Source of the DNA: Plotosus lineatus
Taxonomy: Eukaryota > Chordata > Actinopteri > Siluriformes > Plotosidae
NCBI GenBank assembly: GCA_024760905.1
Contig: CM045750.1
Location: forward strand, 16,464,419 to 16,528,418
Length of the DNA stretch: 64,000 nt
Reading direction: 5' to 3'
Each line of letters opens with the position of its first letter. Positions within the stretch are counted from its first letter, which is position 1. A program made the position numbers and the translations under genes. The notes under the pieces were generated by a model. That model was given only the letters and a program-made list of their open reading frames with translations. It did not search any database and was not told where the DNA came from. This document shows, piece by piece, positions 10,013 to 21,389 of this stretch.

Positions 10013-10560
10013 CCATTCATTTACTCACTCAATTATTCACTCACTCATCCATTTACTCACTCAGTCACTTCCACTGTGACTCACTCACATAGTCATTTAA
10101 TCATTTACATACTTCGTCATTCACACACTCCCACTCAATCAATCATGTACCTACTCACTCAGCCATTCACTCACTAATTCACCCACTCATTTACATCCTT
10201 TTGCAGACGCTCTTATCCAGAGCAACATACTGTACAAACTTTCAACTCTTTTTAATTGAGAGCAAAGGGTCTTGTTCACCGGCCCAACAGAGCTGACAGT
10301 TGGGATTGAACCTCTGACCTTTGGATCAGTTACCTGTTGCCTTAATCACTACACCACCACTCACTCACTCACTTATTCAGTCTTTGACTTACTCAATTAC
10401 TCACTTAGTCATTTACAGTACTCACTCATTCACTCGCTCACTTACTCGTTCACTTGCTTACTCAGTCACTCATTTGCTCACTCATCATTCAGTCATTCAG
10501 TCAGTCAGTCACTCACTCACTTTCTCATTCACTCAGTATTTACTAAGATGAAATGAAATG
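10013..10560. repeat. Degenerate TCAC/TCAT tetranucleotide array
   Basis: Two blocks (about 10013-10189 and 10365-10535) of imperfect tandem 'actcactcattc' units, ending with (ATGAA)n at 10547-10565. A type D unit interrupts the array. The long open frames here (threonine-, histidine- and serine-rich) are repeat translation, not genes. Confidence 0.9.
10190..10365 (+). mobile_element. tRNA-like repeat, type D
   Basis: It contains 'gcagacgctcttatccagag', 'gggattgaacctctgacc' and 'tttggatcagttacctg'. It matches the units at 10855-11055 and 14284-14470, a family widespread in teleosts. It sits inside the TCAC array. Confidence 0.75.
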
Positions 10561-10854
10561 AAATGCAATGAAAGCAATCTAAGTATCAGTTGAATGATAG
10601 AGAATTAAACTGCTCAATTTACCTTTCTCTATCTCCCATAAAGCATTGTTAAAATACAAAGATCTTGCTGCTGAGTGCGGCCTATTCATGGGTTCTACCA
10701 TCTTGAAATTGTAGGTTATCTGTTTCATGCATGGAAATTGACACATGCCATTATACTATTAACATCCCTTTCCCTTTGTATTAACTTATACTGTACTGTT
10801 CTCACAAGTTTATAGATTGTGATGCCTATGGTCAACATTACACTTGTGTAATAG

Positions 10855-11055
10855 TTAAAGGGCTTACAGCTCTTGCACATTTATGGTATTCTTATGCACA
10901 GCAACTTACACAACATTCTCACACAACTGGACACTCAAGGGTTAATGGCCTTGCTCATGTGCCCAACAGTGGCAGCCCGGTGGTGCTGGGACTTGAACCT
11001 CTGATCTGTGGATCAGTAAGCCAGAGACTTAACCATCTGAGCTACCAATGCCTTG
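10855..11055 (+). mobile_element. tRNA-like repeat, type D
   Basis: It contains 'ctcaagggttaatggccttg', 'gcccaacagtggcagccc', 'gggacttgaacctctgatc' and 'ccatctgagctacc', the same block order as the other type D units. Confidence 0.75.
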
Positions 11056-11750
11056 AATGGGTCACACATAACTAATAAACTGCAGAAGCCAATTTTTCTG
11101 AATGGCTATCACATATTTTCTTGTTCTCTGTAGCTGTTCTCTGAACATTGGTTATCCTTTTTCAAAACCACAAAAAGTGATCAAAAAAAGTGTTCCTTAT
11201 GTTTCTTTAACAATGATATTTATAATAGTTTACCATTTTGTTAATCGTATCAACTTATACAGAAAATAGCATGCTGCACTCAGCACATTAACAGATTTAC
11301 AAAATTGTGTATAATGGACAGTTCCCTGGCAGTGCTAATCTTCGCTCACTGTTTAACTTCCCCCAGTGATCTACGCACAGAAACTTTCTCATGTAGTCCT
11401 AAAAATGGCTCTGTGTGTTTCTTGCCAAATGTGTCTACTTTATCCAAGAGAAGCACTCAATTATTTTACTCAATTGTATTTTCCTGGGGCCAAGATTATG
11501 GCTGGAGCAGGAGGCAGTGTAGAGTCAGAGCAAAGTTCTCACATTCTGGCCAACAAATTTGATCCTTCACAAAGTAATTGAAATGCAGCAGGATGGGTTA
11601 GTGGAATCTTACAGCATGTCCAAGGCAAAGGAAGTATTCTTTATTTTAATATTTATTTGTGAAGATTTAAGGAACAAACAACATTGCAATAGTTATAGTT
11701 CTACTTAAAATCATTTAGTGATAAACAAGGATGGCTGTTGTCAAAGTGAT
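11056..11750. other. No gene seen
   Basis: Unique-looking sequence between a type D repeat and an LTR. The 85-codon open frame at 11305-11562 lacks splice or domain evidence and I do not call it. Confidence 0.4.
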
Positions 11751-11891
11751 TGTTAGGATTTCCCTTCTCTTTGCTGTGCCCTGGATCCAGGTTTTCTCGT
11801 ACTGAGCTCAGGAGAGGCTTCAACAAATGGGGAGTGTTTATTCAAGCCTTCTAAAGAATCACAGCTAGGAAACAGTATTTATAGGTGAGAA

Positions 11892-11952
<61 letters not shown>

Positions 11953-12167
11953 GAATAGGAAGAACCCCATTGCAAAAAAGTGCAGGGGTGAAGGGTGAGC
12001 ATCTGTGTCCTTCAGGTGAATGAGTTATGTCCATGTTTATGTGCAGAATCGCATGTCAGTATAAAGTGGAAAAATACAGAGATACAACTTGGACCAAAGA
12101 CACATAGCTTGGGGTACATTCAAACAAAGGATTAATACTACATACAAATTATTATTTCCCCCACACA
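11751..12167 (-). mobile_element. 3' LTR of an endogenous retrovirus remnant
   Basis: On the minus strand it begins TGTGTGGGGG and ends GGGAAATCCTAACA, so TG...CA, about 417 bp. A purine run (aaaagaaggga) immediately precedes it, as a polypurine tract should. An AATAAA signal (minus strand, about 11837-11842) lies about 90 bases before its end. A (TG)n run of about 29 units at 11893-11950 has grown inside it. The 5' LTR is not in place, so no target duplication can be tested. Confidence 0.75.
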
Positions 12168-12409
12168 ATCCCTTCTTTTATACTCTTAAATAAAATGAGT
12201 ATAATGACAAGATACAACAAAATAATAATTACAATCTAATGACTTGGCATAGGAAAATATTCAGGAGGTGGTGCACTTGTGCAGGTAACTCTGCCCCAAG
12301 CGTGAAGATGCAGAGCCAGATGAGGAGAGTCATACCAGTCACTGGCTCTGTTCTGTCTCATTATCATCAACCAGAAGCGGATCTTCTTCCGTTCCCCATC
12401 GCTTACATG

Positions 12410-13660
12410 TGCTATTTACGGGTACACGGTTCTTTATAATGTTTTGATGAGGGATCAGCTAACGCTGAGGATGTTTCTGCGATATGCACATCTGAGTCAG
12501 AAGTACCTATTGCTGGTTTTCACTTTCCCCAAAGGACTGAAAAGGATCTGCCAAAAATGATCTCATGTAGGGAAAGATGCACTTTTCATGGTGTCATTAT
12601 TAATTCAGCCAGTACAGCTGGTAGAAGGTCTACCCAATTCTTGCTACCTGTTGTCTGCATTGCCTTGGTCAATTAGTCCTTCAACGTTTGGTTAGTTCTT
12701 TTTACAATACCAGAGGATTGAGGATGGAAAGGAATATGGAAATGCCAAGACAGTGACAGGCACTTACATAAATCTTGCATGACTTTAGAGGTAAAAGGAG
12801 TTCCCTTATCTAAATTTGTTGAATGTGGTACACCGTAGTGGGTGATAATTTTCTTTGCTAAGACCCGTGTAACCACTTTAGCATTTTCCTGATTACATGG
12901 GAAAGCTTCCACCCATCTGAAGAATTTGTCTACTGGAACCAAGAGATATTTGACTGCTCCGCAGGTGGCCATGTGCATGGAATCATTTTTCCATTCTGAG
13001 AATAGAGATGTCGGTATTAGTAGTTTCTCATGTTTGGCTGGGGGTTTGGTAATGTTCTTTTGAGTGCAGATTAGGCATCTGGATAGGATTGAGTCAGTCA
13101 TGACACCCACATTAGCTATACAAAAACGCTTGTACATATTTTCCATAAACCCTTAAAAAAGGATATGTGATGTGTAACACCATGAAACTTGCACTCAAGG
13201 AATGGAAGACAGTGGGAGGGAAGGCAGAGGCAATCATTTGTACTGTACTTTAATCCATCAGAGGCGACATAAGGCTTCTGGGATTTCCAGACAGAGGTAT
13301 CATTCAGAGTAGCTGATGCCTGTAAAGTCAGGGAAAAAAAAATTGTGACTTAGTAGTCTCTTTGGCAATGCTATCAGCCAAGAGGTTACCACAAACTTGA
13401 GAAGAATCTTTGGAACAATGGGCCTTTGTCTTAACAATAGCAAGTATATGTGGGAGATGGCATGCATCTATTTGGTCCTGAACAAGCGAGGCATGTGAGA
13501 TAGGTTTACCTTCAGCCGAACAAAATCCTCTAGATTGCCATATATGACCAAAGTCATGTGCTATGCCAAAAGCGTATCGAGAGTCCGTGTAAATAGGAAC
13601 TTCATTACCCTTGTACAGGATGCAAGCGAAATGCTCAGCAACTTATGTCGAAGGAAAGAC
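12410..13660 (-). pseudogene. pol: Retroviral pol remnant (RNase H and integrase)
   Basis: An old endogenous retrovirus copy read on the minus strand. At about 13655-13340 there is an RNase H domain with YTDSRYAFG and a C-terminal GNLLADSIAKE. At about 13220-12410 comes integrase: a HGVTH ... CLIC zinc-binding pair, KYLLVPVD, RWVEAFP, PFTSKVMQDL and HPQSSGIVKRTNQTL. The longest uninterrupted part is 157 codons (12673-13146). The class I (gamma/epsilon-like) assignment is by motif memory. Breaks: stops and frame changes in both domains, and Lys where the catalytic Glu is expected after SSGIV. No RT, gag or env was recognised. Only about 490 bases separate integrase from the polypurine tract. 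It is inactive. Confidence 0.85.
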
Positions 13661-13834
13661 AGCAAAAGGTATCAGGGAGCACACACACACACACACACAG
13701 GGAGCCATATAGAAGTACTGTCATATGGTTTTGAACAAAATCCATCAACAAAGAATCACTCTCATTCAGCAGTGCAGACGATAAATCCAGCCAAATACTA
13801 GTAGATTTATAGTAGCTATTAGTTGATTACTCAC

Positions 13835-13984
13835 ACTCATTAACTTATTTGGAGAACTGCTTAACCCTATTACAGTTGCAGGTAGGCTGAAGCCTATCTC
13901 AGCTGACACCAGGCAAAGCCAGAATACACCTTGAACAAAGCCTCAGACCATTGCATGGCCAACACACACACACACACACACACA

Positions 13985-14034
<50 letters not shown>

Positions 14035-14195
14035 TCTATGGACAATCTGGAACAGTCACTTAGCCAAATATGCATGTGTTTACACTGACCCAGAGGAAAC
14101 CTATGCACTCATGGGAAGAACATGCTAATTCCACATAACAATGCCCTTGCCAAACCAGGGATTCAAATCCAGGTCAAGCAGCAAAGAGCTCCATA
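13835..14195 (-). mobile_element. HE-like SINE, type C, with internal microsatellite
   Basis: Minus-strand landmarks: 'gcaggtaggctgaagcctat', 'cagctgacaccaggcaaagc' and 'gaggaaacctatgcactc'. The middle is replaced by (CA)n(CT)n at 13962-14031, where other copies have a short TG-rich segment. Confidence 0.75.
13962..14031. repeat. (CA)n(CT)n microsatellite
   Basis: About 13 CA units then about 22 CT units, inside a type C SINE. The Arg-Glu and Leu-Ser open frames across it are repeat translation. Confidence 0.95.
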
Positions 14196-14283
14196 AAGTG
14201 TGAACTCTCGGCCATTATCAACCCACAACCTGATGAGAAATACTCTAATGAAAATGGAACCCTCTCCCTCTTGCAGTACCGAT

Positions 14284-14470
14284 TATATTTACATTTACAG
14301 CATTTGGCAGGCTGTCTTATCCAGAGCAAGTTACAATTATTATTCTTTTATAGAGCTGAGTAACTGGGGGCTAAAGGCTTTGCTTAAGGGCCCAACAGTG
14401 GTAATAGTAGGGATTGAACCGCTGACCTTCGGATCAATAACCTTAACCACTAAGTCACCACTGCCACCAT
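14284..14470 (+). mobile_element. tRNA-like repeat, type D
   Basis: It contains 'acagcatttggcaggctgtc', 'ttatccagagcaagttac', 'gggcccaacagtggtaat', 'gggattgaaccgctgacc' and 'ccttaaccactaag'. Confidence 0.8.
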
Positions 14471-14519
14471 ATTGTTATGTACATTACTGCCACCATGTTG
14501 TTATGCTTCAAAATAATAT

Positions 14520-17413
14520 GGGCTCTCTGACTGCTGAGTTGGCTAAAATGGAAAGTAGACGTGACCTTGAAGCGAGATCCAGGCCCAACAATTTCAATCC
14601 AGGACGTAAAAGATATTGTGACGGCTCTTATTAAGGAGGCTCTTCATCTCGGGAAGAAACTCCTTAAGGACCAAGTCCACTAAACCTTCAGCCAAAGTCC
14701 AAGCCTGGTGAGTGCCCTCACCTCATCATACTGACTGTGTGGATATTCTTCGCTGTGTCAGAACACAGCAAAAAAAAAAATCAAGTTTGGTGATGTCCGC
14801 AAGATTCCAGGGAAGCTCTTCTATCTGCTGTACCCTGTGTGCCTGCTGAGTGATCAATCACTATTGGTAATAATGCTTCAGCCAAGAATTAACAAAGTTT
14901 ATCTGCCATTTCGTTCAAGTGGCAGATAGATCTCGTTAATTCTCGGTTGACGAATGGTCTGTTTGGTTCTACTGTGAGGTTTCTGAGGTGGAATATTAGA
15001 GGCTTGGGGAGTCCTTTAAAGAGATCACGTGTCATTACACACTTGAAATGACTTAGGGCTGACCTGATGTTTGTACAAAAAACATACATGCTCATTAAGG
15101 ACCAGGCTAGATTAAAGTGCCCATTGATATCTGAGGTGTATTATTCAATTCAGTCCTAAAGACAGAGTGGTCGCTATTCTAATTGGCAGAGCAGTTAACT
15201 TTCTGCTTCCAAAATAATCTCCAACAAAAATAGTAGATATTTAATTATCGCATGTTTCTTGTCTAGCGTTCCTATTTTATTAAGTAATATTCATGAGCCT
15301 AATTTTGATGACACACAGTTCATGAACAAGCCATTTGAACAGCTTCCTCCTTTATTCTTAATTGAATTTGAAGGCGATATGAATGGTGTAATCAACACAA
15401 ATGTAGCCCGTTCTAAACCTCGTACTGTGGCAGTATCACAAATGTCAAAGACTTGCTCATGCTTTACGTCCAGAAACAACTGCATTGATCCAGGGTAATT
15501 TTATAATCCCAACTCTGAAGAATTCTCATTTTTTCCCCAACCATGTCAGCCTTTTTCATGTATTGATTATTTTTTTATAATAGTCATTTCTGATCATGCT
15601 CAACTCTCTCAATATATAGATTTTACTTCAATCCCATAATTGTACACCATGGTGAAATAACACACTGTTAGTAGAAATTTTTATTTGATTAATTTCAGCT
15701 TCTAGAGATCATTTCTTTCCTGTGAACCAGAATGTGACACAACCCATTTCACATTCTTTGCTTTGGGAATCTGCTCCATCTCCCATAAGACTTAAACAGG
15801 GGACGGTCATGCAGACCGAGTTTGATTTAATCACTATCTCCGAGGCTGAACGTCTTTTTTTAACACTCCCGCTCCACTTATTATGAACATGGTGATAAAC
15901 CAAGTCATCTTCTAGCTCACCAACTGTGTCGGAATGCTGCGTCATGTTTGATTTCCCAGATTAAAGATGAATCGTCGCTGTTGCACACGGACCGTACAAT
16001 CATTAATTCTATCTTTTCAGCTTTTTACCCCCATTGTATAAGTCGCAACCCTCTCCTGATAATACTGAGATGATTAATTTTCTTGATAATATTATTTTCC
16101 CTGTAATGGACTTTGCTTCTGTTACTAATTTTGATTCACTGTTAACTACTTAGGAGATTATACAAGCAATAAAGCTCCTGGACCTGATGGTTTCCCAGTG
16201 GAATTTTTCAAAAGATTTCATAAAAAAATTGTCCCCAGTCCTGCATTCCATTTATCTTGAATCCCAACAACAAAGTTCTCTTCCTTCTACTTTAAGACAA
16301 GCTTGCATACATGTGCTATTAAAAAAGGATAAAGGTCCAGAGCTCTGCAGGGTTTACAGGCCAATTTCATTATTAAATGTATATGCAAAGATTCTTACTA
16401 AGGTCCTGGATGTGTTTGGAAAGAATTCTTCCATCCATCCTTGCAGAAGAGCAAATGGGTTTTATTAAGGGATAGCATTTATTTTATAATGTTCAAACTC
16501 TTCTGAATATTATTCACTCTAACCCATGTCCCCCAAACTCAGATCGTATGATTAATGGATGCTAAAATAGCATTCAATAGGATTGAATGGGACAATCTAC
16601 ACAAAATACTTGATAAATATTATAGACAATAAATTACAACAAGTATAGACAATAAATTTATTTCCTAGATGACTTCTGTACACTTCTCCATCTGCCAGAG
16701 TCACTAATGATGGCATTCAGTCCAGTTATTATACTCTTTCCAGTGGTACTACACAGGGTTGTCTCCTCTCCCCTTTATTGTTTACTTTGGCAATGGCATC
16801 ATTGGCAATTAATTTAAGATCCTCTCCCACTTTTACTTATATTTTCCATTGGGGAATGGCATTTAAACTGCCTCTTTATGTGGACAATTTGTTTTCAATC
16901 CAAAGGACTCAATTCCAGTCATTCGTTTTGCTGTAGAGAGGTTTAGCCTTTTGTCGGGTTTCAAAGTCAATATCTCTATAAGTGAATGTTTGCCGGGGCA
17001 ACTCCAAGGCTTTACTACTAACACAATCAGATCTTCCCTTCAAACTTAGTAATTCTGGTTTTAAATATCTGGGATCAGTATCAAGGACACAAATCATCTC
17101 TCTTTCTGTCAACGTCTCCACTTTAATTTTTAAGGTGAAATTGGTCTTTCAAAGAAGGGACAGTCTGCCACTTTCACTGATTGGTATAATTAACACTGTT
17201 AAAATGAATGTCCTTCCTAAATTCCTGTTTATGTTTCAATGTCTTGCTTTATCCTGATCTAATAGATCTAATAATTATAAAAAACAAACAACAACAACAA
17301 AAAAACAATTGATCAAAACATATCTTCTCTGCTGTGGTTATTGGAGGTGGCCATTACACCCATCATGCGTTTATTCAGTTTAGTTTTTATAGGATTCATT
17401 TTTCCAAGGCTTG

Positions 17414-17444
<31 letters not shown>

Positions 17445-18190
17445 TTCCTTTCGGCTCTTCCCTTCAGGGGTCTCCACAGCGAATCATCTGTCTCCATTCC
17501 ACCCTATCTTCTGCATCTTCTTCTTTTACACCAACTACGTCCATGTCCTGGTCTTCCTCTAGGCCTTCTGTCTGGTAGTACCAACCTCAACATCCTACTA
17601 CCAATATACTCACTATCCCTCCTCTGCACATGTCCAAACCATCTCAATCTAGCCTCTCTGACTTTGTCTCCAAAACCCCTTACATGTGCTGTCCCTCTGA
17701 TGTACTCATTCCTGATCCTATCCATCCTCATTACTCCCAAGGAGAACATTTTTATTTTCATCTTTGTTTCCAAAGCTTGACTATCATACATTTGCTCTTA
17801 TAGCCCTGACCACTGCAACAAATGCAATGCCTCCCATTGTAATATTACCCATATGGATTACTCCTGCTCATTGGTTTACAGTTTCTGGCAGAGGTACTGC
17901 AAAATCATACCAAAACTACTTTCAGTCAGTGTAACCCCCTCCCCCTCCCCTCAGACTGCTATATTTGGTGCTCCAGAATAATATAAAAAGTTTCTACCTA
18001 TCAGTTGGATGTTTTATCTTTTACTTCCTCGTCAGAACGATGTCAAATTCTCATCCTCAGGAAGTCACCTTGTGCTGCGCCCAGTTCTCAATGGCTCAGA
18101 GATACCATCTCCTACTTGAAGCATGAAAAGATCACACATTCAGTAAGAGGTAAGTGGAAACCGTTTTTGTTGCACTCGAAGTCCCTGTAA
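14520..18190 (+). pseudogene. Decayed Tx1/L1-like LINE (ORF1 trace and ORF2)
   Basis: A long, heavily broken non-LTR retrotransposon. About 14520-14880 gives traces of the first ORF (DIVTALIKEALHLGKKLLKD). About 14975 starts the endonuclease (LRWNIRGLGSPLKRSRVI). RT follows from about 16165: NKAPGPDGF, then VLLKKDKG, YRPISLLNVYAKIL (in the 94-codon open frame 16187-16468), GCLSSPLLF-like at about 16760, and KMNVLPKFLFMFQCL at about 17190-17245. A trace of the C-terminal part (LRDTISYLKHEKI) is at about 18093. Many stops and frame changes. An RTE LINE fragment is inserted at 17417-17766. Clade assignment is from remembered fish L1/Tx1 proteins. Confidence 0.8.
17417..17766 (-). pseudogene. RTE-type LINE 3' fragment nested in the Tx1 LINE
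   Basis: Minus-strand (GAA)n tail and C-terminal coding: FSLGVMRMDRIRNEYIRGTA, ARLRWFGHVQRRD, SRMLRLVLPDRRPRGRP. It is truncated at its 5' side. The direct repeats tttccaaggcttgact (17401-17416) and tttccaaagcttgact (17767-17782) differ at one base and define the insertion. Confidence 0.9.
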
Positions 18191-18278
18191 CCTCATTGTA
18201 TGTCCCATACACCCGCCTAACGTCCCCCCCCCCTCTTATTTTCTTTCTTTTGTAATTTTTCCTAATTATTTATCTGTT

Positions 18279-18622
18279 CAGTTCATTTTCTGTAACCACT
18301 TAATCCTAATCAGGGTCACGGGGAGGCTGGCGCCCATCCCAGCCGACTCTGAGTGAGGGCAAGAGTACACCCTGGACAGCTCGCCAGGCCATCGCAGGGC
18401 AGAAGCACGCTGACGGCTTTGTAGCTACTCTTGTCGAAAGTTAGCAATTGTTCTTTTACATGAACCTCACACCATAGACAGTGAGAGACATGGCTGGCCT
18501 TTGATAACCAAGTTAGCTGCAATGGGGGGGGACAGTGACAACCTTGTAGAGAGTGGGATTCAAACCCCCAGCCTTTGGATCAGCGATCCAGCGCACTATA
18601 CCACTAAGCCACCACTGCCCTA
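18279..18622 (-). mobile_element. tRNA-derived SINE, type B
   Basis: Minus-strand copy with the tRNA-like head at the right end (complement of gggattcaaaccccc) and the tail at the left, 'cattttctgtaaccactta' then 'gggaggctggcgcccatccc'. Perfect 12-bp direct repeats tatttatctgtt lie at 18267-18278 and 18623-18634. Confidence 0.9.
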
Positions 18623-18829
18623 TATTTATCTGTTTTAATCATATTTCTTTTATTGAAATTGTTTCATGTTAATTTAAGAGTGTTATTTTTTTTTTTTTTT
18701 TTACATCTATATGTAAATACGGCCTTTTGTTTTTCTTATCACTAAAATTCTGCCTGGTAATTTGGGTTACTTCTTACCCTTTGTGTGCCATATTTGTCTA
18801 AGCAATATGTAAAAATAAGAATGCCTTTC

Positions 18830-19050
18830 CGAACACCTTGCTGGTGTGGGGTTTTGGACATTTCCAACCGAGAAGGGACCCTGGGGTTGATGCAAAACAT
18901 GGAACTGGAGGATTACATCTCTTGGCTCATCTGCAAACATTGCGGCATCCCCCCAGGAAGAGCTAGTGAAAGTGGCTGGGGAGAGGGACGTCTGGACCTC
19001 ACTGCTTCGGCTGAATCCCGCATCCCGACCCAACCCAACCAGACAGCTCG
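18830..19050 (+). pseudogene. 3' end of an L2/Rex-like LINE
   Basis: It encodes MELEDYISWL...GIPPG, then 'gtggctggggagagggacg' and 'cccgcatcccgacccaac'. These match the end of a common fish LINE polyprotein (EDYISWL, GIPPEE, EVAGERE in memory). Only the last roughly 60 codons remain and the frame shifts after GIPPG. The minus-strand remnant at 30620-32030 appears to be the same family. Confidence 0.65.
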
Positions 19051-19309
19051 CCAGGCCTTCACAGGGCCAAGGGATTTTCTGTCTTAGAAATTATCTGGAG
19101 TAACAAAAAGGCTGATGTGAAAATAGATAATTAACACAAGATAAAAATGTGTCCCTTGTCAGGATTCGAACTTGGATCAGCTAACCAGGAACCCGACAGG
19201 CTGCTCACTGTGCCATAGATGCATGTATAAATTTGAAAGCATTATATAATGCATATATAAAGCAGATATAATGTGTACACATGCATTTAATGGTGACCCC
19301 TCCAGTTTG

Positions 19310-19460
19310 TATTCAAGTCAGTCACACCCCTCGGCCTGGGCCATGCATATGTACTTTATGGATGATCCCCAGACAGAAAGTCCAAGACAGAAATTGGCCA
19401 AGCTCCGCTCCTAAACTCAGGACCTTCTGTCTGTGAGGCTGACATGCCAACCACAATACT
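19310..19460 (-). mobile_element. tRNA-headed SINE scrap (type C-like)
   Basis: It ends with 'ctcaggaccttctgtctgtg' and 'aggctgacatgccaaccac', the complement of a type C head. A second tRNA-like scrap, 'aggattcgaacttggatcag', is at about 19160. Confidence 0.5.
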
Positions 19461-20055
19461 GTACTGTTTTTAATAAACTTTTCTTATGTCATATAATCTT
19501 TAAATTCTGTAAAAGTAATTACAAGAAACACTAAATATAATCATGATTAGTATATTATTTATGATTTGTGTATAAAGTGCATTAATGAATATTATGCTAC
19601 TAATCTTACGGCTGCTCAGTGTAGTATACGTATCTATGTATCTATTTATCTATCTTTAAAAATATCAGGAAGCACAGATCTGAACAGTTTCCAGCTTTGC
19701 AGAGCAATAAGGAAGGAGGCAGGAAAATATTGGAGATTTCACAACAAAGTCTGATTGACATCATTCATAAAGTCTTCAATCTAAGACTATCGGGAATGTT
19801 ATTATAGAACTTATCTCTAGTGAGCAGTTTATTTTTTATTTATCAAAATGAATGTACAAGGAAATGAGCTGGAGATTTTAAGGATGCTGTTTATGCTGTT
19901 AATACCAAGAATAGCATTAGATTAAAAAATGTCGGATAATTACTCTGCAGATCTTTTTTTGCAAGACATGTATTCAAAGCTGTATTTTAGACAAATTGGT
20001 CACATTTGAACTCGTACTTAAAAGTCAACGAGGTGATTTTGCAAAAGATTCTCAC
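19461..20055. other. No gene seen
   Basis: AT-rich sequence without coding or repeat match. Confidence 0.4.
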
Positions 20056-20059
20056 TCAC

Positions 20060-20300
20060 TCATTCATTCATTTCGCTCAATCCTATTAGCTCAGCTAAGT
20101 TTAAGAGAAGGCGGGGTGCATCCTTGAATAATTCGCCAGACCATTCAAACATTCATACTCACGTCCACACCTATCAAGAATTTGGAACAGGAGGAAACCC
20201 ATGCAGACTTCATACATGCAGACTCTACACGGAAACAACCGAGCGCAAGACTTCAATCCCAGAATCTTCTTGCCTTGAGGCAGATGTGTTAATCACTAAA
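20060..20300 (-). mobile_element. HE-like SINE, type C
   Basis: Complement of type C: 'cgctcaatcctattagctc', 'attcgccagaccattcaaac', 'caggaggaaacccatgcag' and an end like 'cttcttgccttgaggc'. Confidence 0.7.
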
Positions 20301-20385
20301 ATACATATGCAAGAGATTATCCTGACATACAGTACTCCTACTAGCATTTAGTGGTTCTTTAAAAAGTCTTGACCAATGATATGTT

Positions 20386-20650
20386 ATTTGGGGATTTAGC
20401 TCAGTTTGTAGAGCGCCCACTTTATCCTCCAGAAGGTCAGGGTTCGAGTCCAGCTGCGTCATATCATAAGATGTTAAAATTTGGTAGTTGTTGCTTCCTG
20501 CTTGGTGCTCAGCATCAAAGGATAGAACAATGCAATAACTGGTGCTGCACAGTGGCAACAGGTGCCTGGAGCACAAAAAACACCAAAGAATGCTTCGAGC
20601 ATAATATTCAGTATGGATAAAGCGCTATACAAATCAACTACAATACAAAA
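20386..20650 (+). mobile_element. tRNA-derived SINE, type E
   Basis: Its first 75 bases look like a tRNA gene (gggatttagctcag, A-box-like; ggttcgagtcc, B box) with a 3' end gcgtc. It is followed by a shared body, 'taagatgttaaaatttgg', 'gttgttgcttcctgcttgg' and 'aaagcgctatacaaatcaac'. A second copy is at 25886. The tRNA part is not called as a functional tRNA gene because the two copies share the downstream body. Confidence 0.8.
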
Positions 20651-20791
20651 GTTGAGTAAGATGGCAGGAAACATTTCCTCAGTTTTTAAGGAGGGCGGGA
20701 CCATGGATTATGCACAATGTTCTTGGTAACTTAACCTGTGGCAAATGTGGCTTCACCTATCAGCACCAATTTCCTTTTACCTAAATTTGGA

Positions 20792-20990
20792 GGGGCAGTG
20801 GTGGCCTAGTGGTATAGGGCACTGGATCGCTGATCCAAAGGTTGGGGGTTCAAGTCCCACTCTCCACAAGGTTGTCACTGTTGCCCCCCAGTACAGCTGA
20901 TTTTGGTTATCAAAGGCCGGCCATGTCTCTAACTGTCTATGGTGTGAGGTTCATGTAAAAGAACTTACAACAAGAGTAGGCTGCAAAGCT
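20792..20990 (+). mobile_element. tRNA-derived SINE, type A/B head, truncated
   Basis: Clear head (gtggcctagtggtatagggc, gggttcaagtcccac) and body to 'catgtaaaagaactta'. The tail is missing, so the subtype cannot be decided. Confidence 0.8.
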
Positions 20991-21385
20991 GAATTTGAGC
21001 CTCCTTCTTCTAACATGTCAATCATTCCCTTAGACAGGCTGACTGATTTGTAATGTACAATTTATTTAATAAATCTTTCTTTTCCTACTTCAAGTTTTAG
21101 CATGATTATTTCACATAATACACTAATCTCCCTTTAATAATACATAGTTGTAAAATATTGCATTTAATCATCATCCTGGCAATTTTTAACTTTTTTTTTT
21201 TTTTACTTATTACTATGATTAATCAGCTATTGCTAAAACGTCAAGTAAAGTACAAATGTAAGACATATACTAAGATTTTCCCCACAAAACTAATGTTCAC
21301 AGTCCATGTGTCTATGGATCATCACAGTTTACCTGAGCTCTCTATGCCTGAAATCCCCAGATCTGCTCCTTTACCTTATAAAATG
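20991..21385. other. No gene seen
   Basis: No coding or repeat signal apart from poly-T at 21191-21203. Confidence 0.4.
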
Positions 21386-21389
21386 CTAC

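Noticed and set aside
10013..10560. Regular spacing suggestive of a CRISPR-like array
   Set aside because: Units are 4-bp tandem repeats without spacers, in a vertebrate-type genome.
18785..19087. 100-codon frame as a host exon
   Set aside because: EDYISWL and GIPPG motifs match the end of a LINE polyprotein and the frame shifts after them.
20386..20465. tRNA-like sequence as a functional tRNA gene
   Set aside because: The same tRNA part with the same downstream body occurs at 25886, so it is a SINE head. The anticodon loop was not convincingly foldable by eye.
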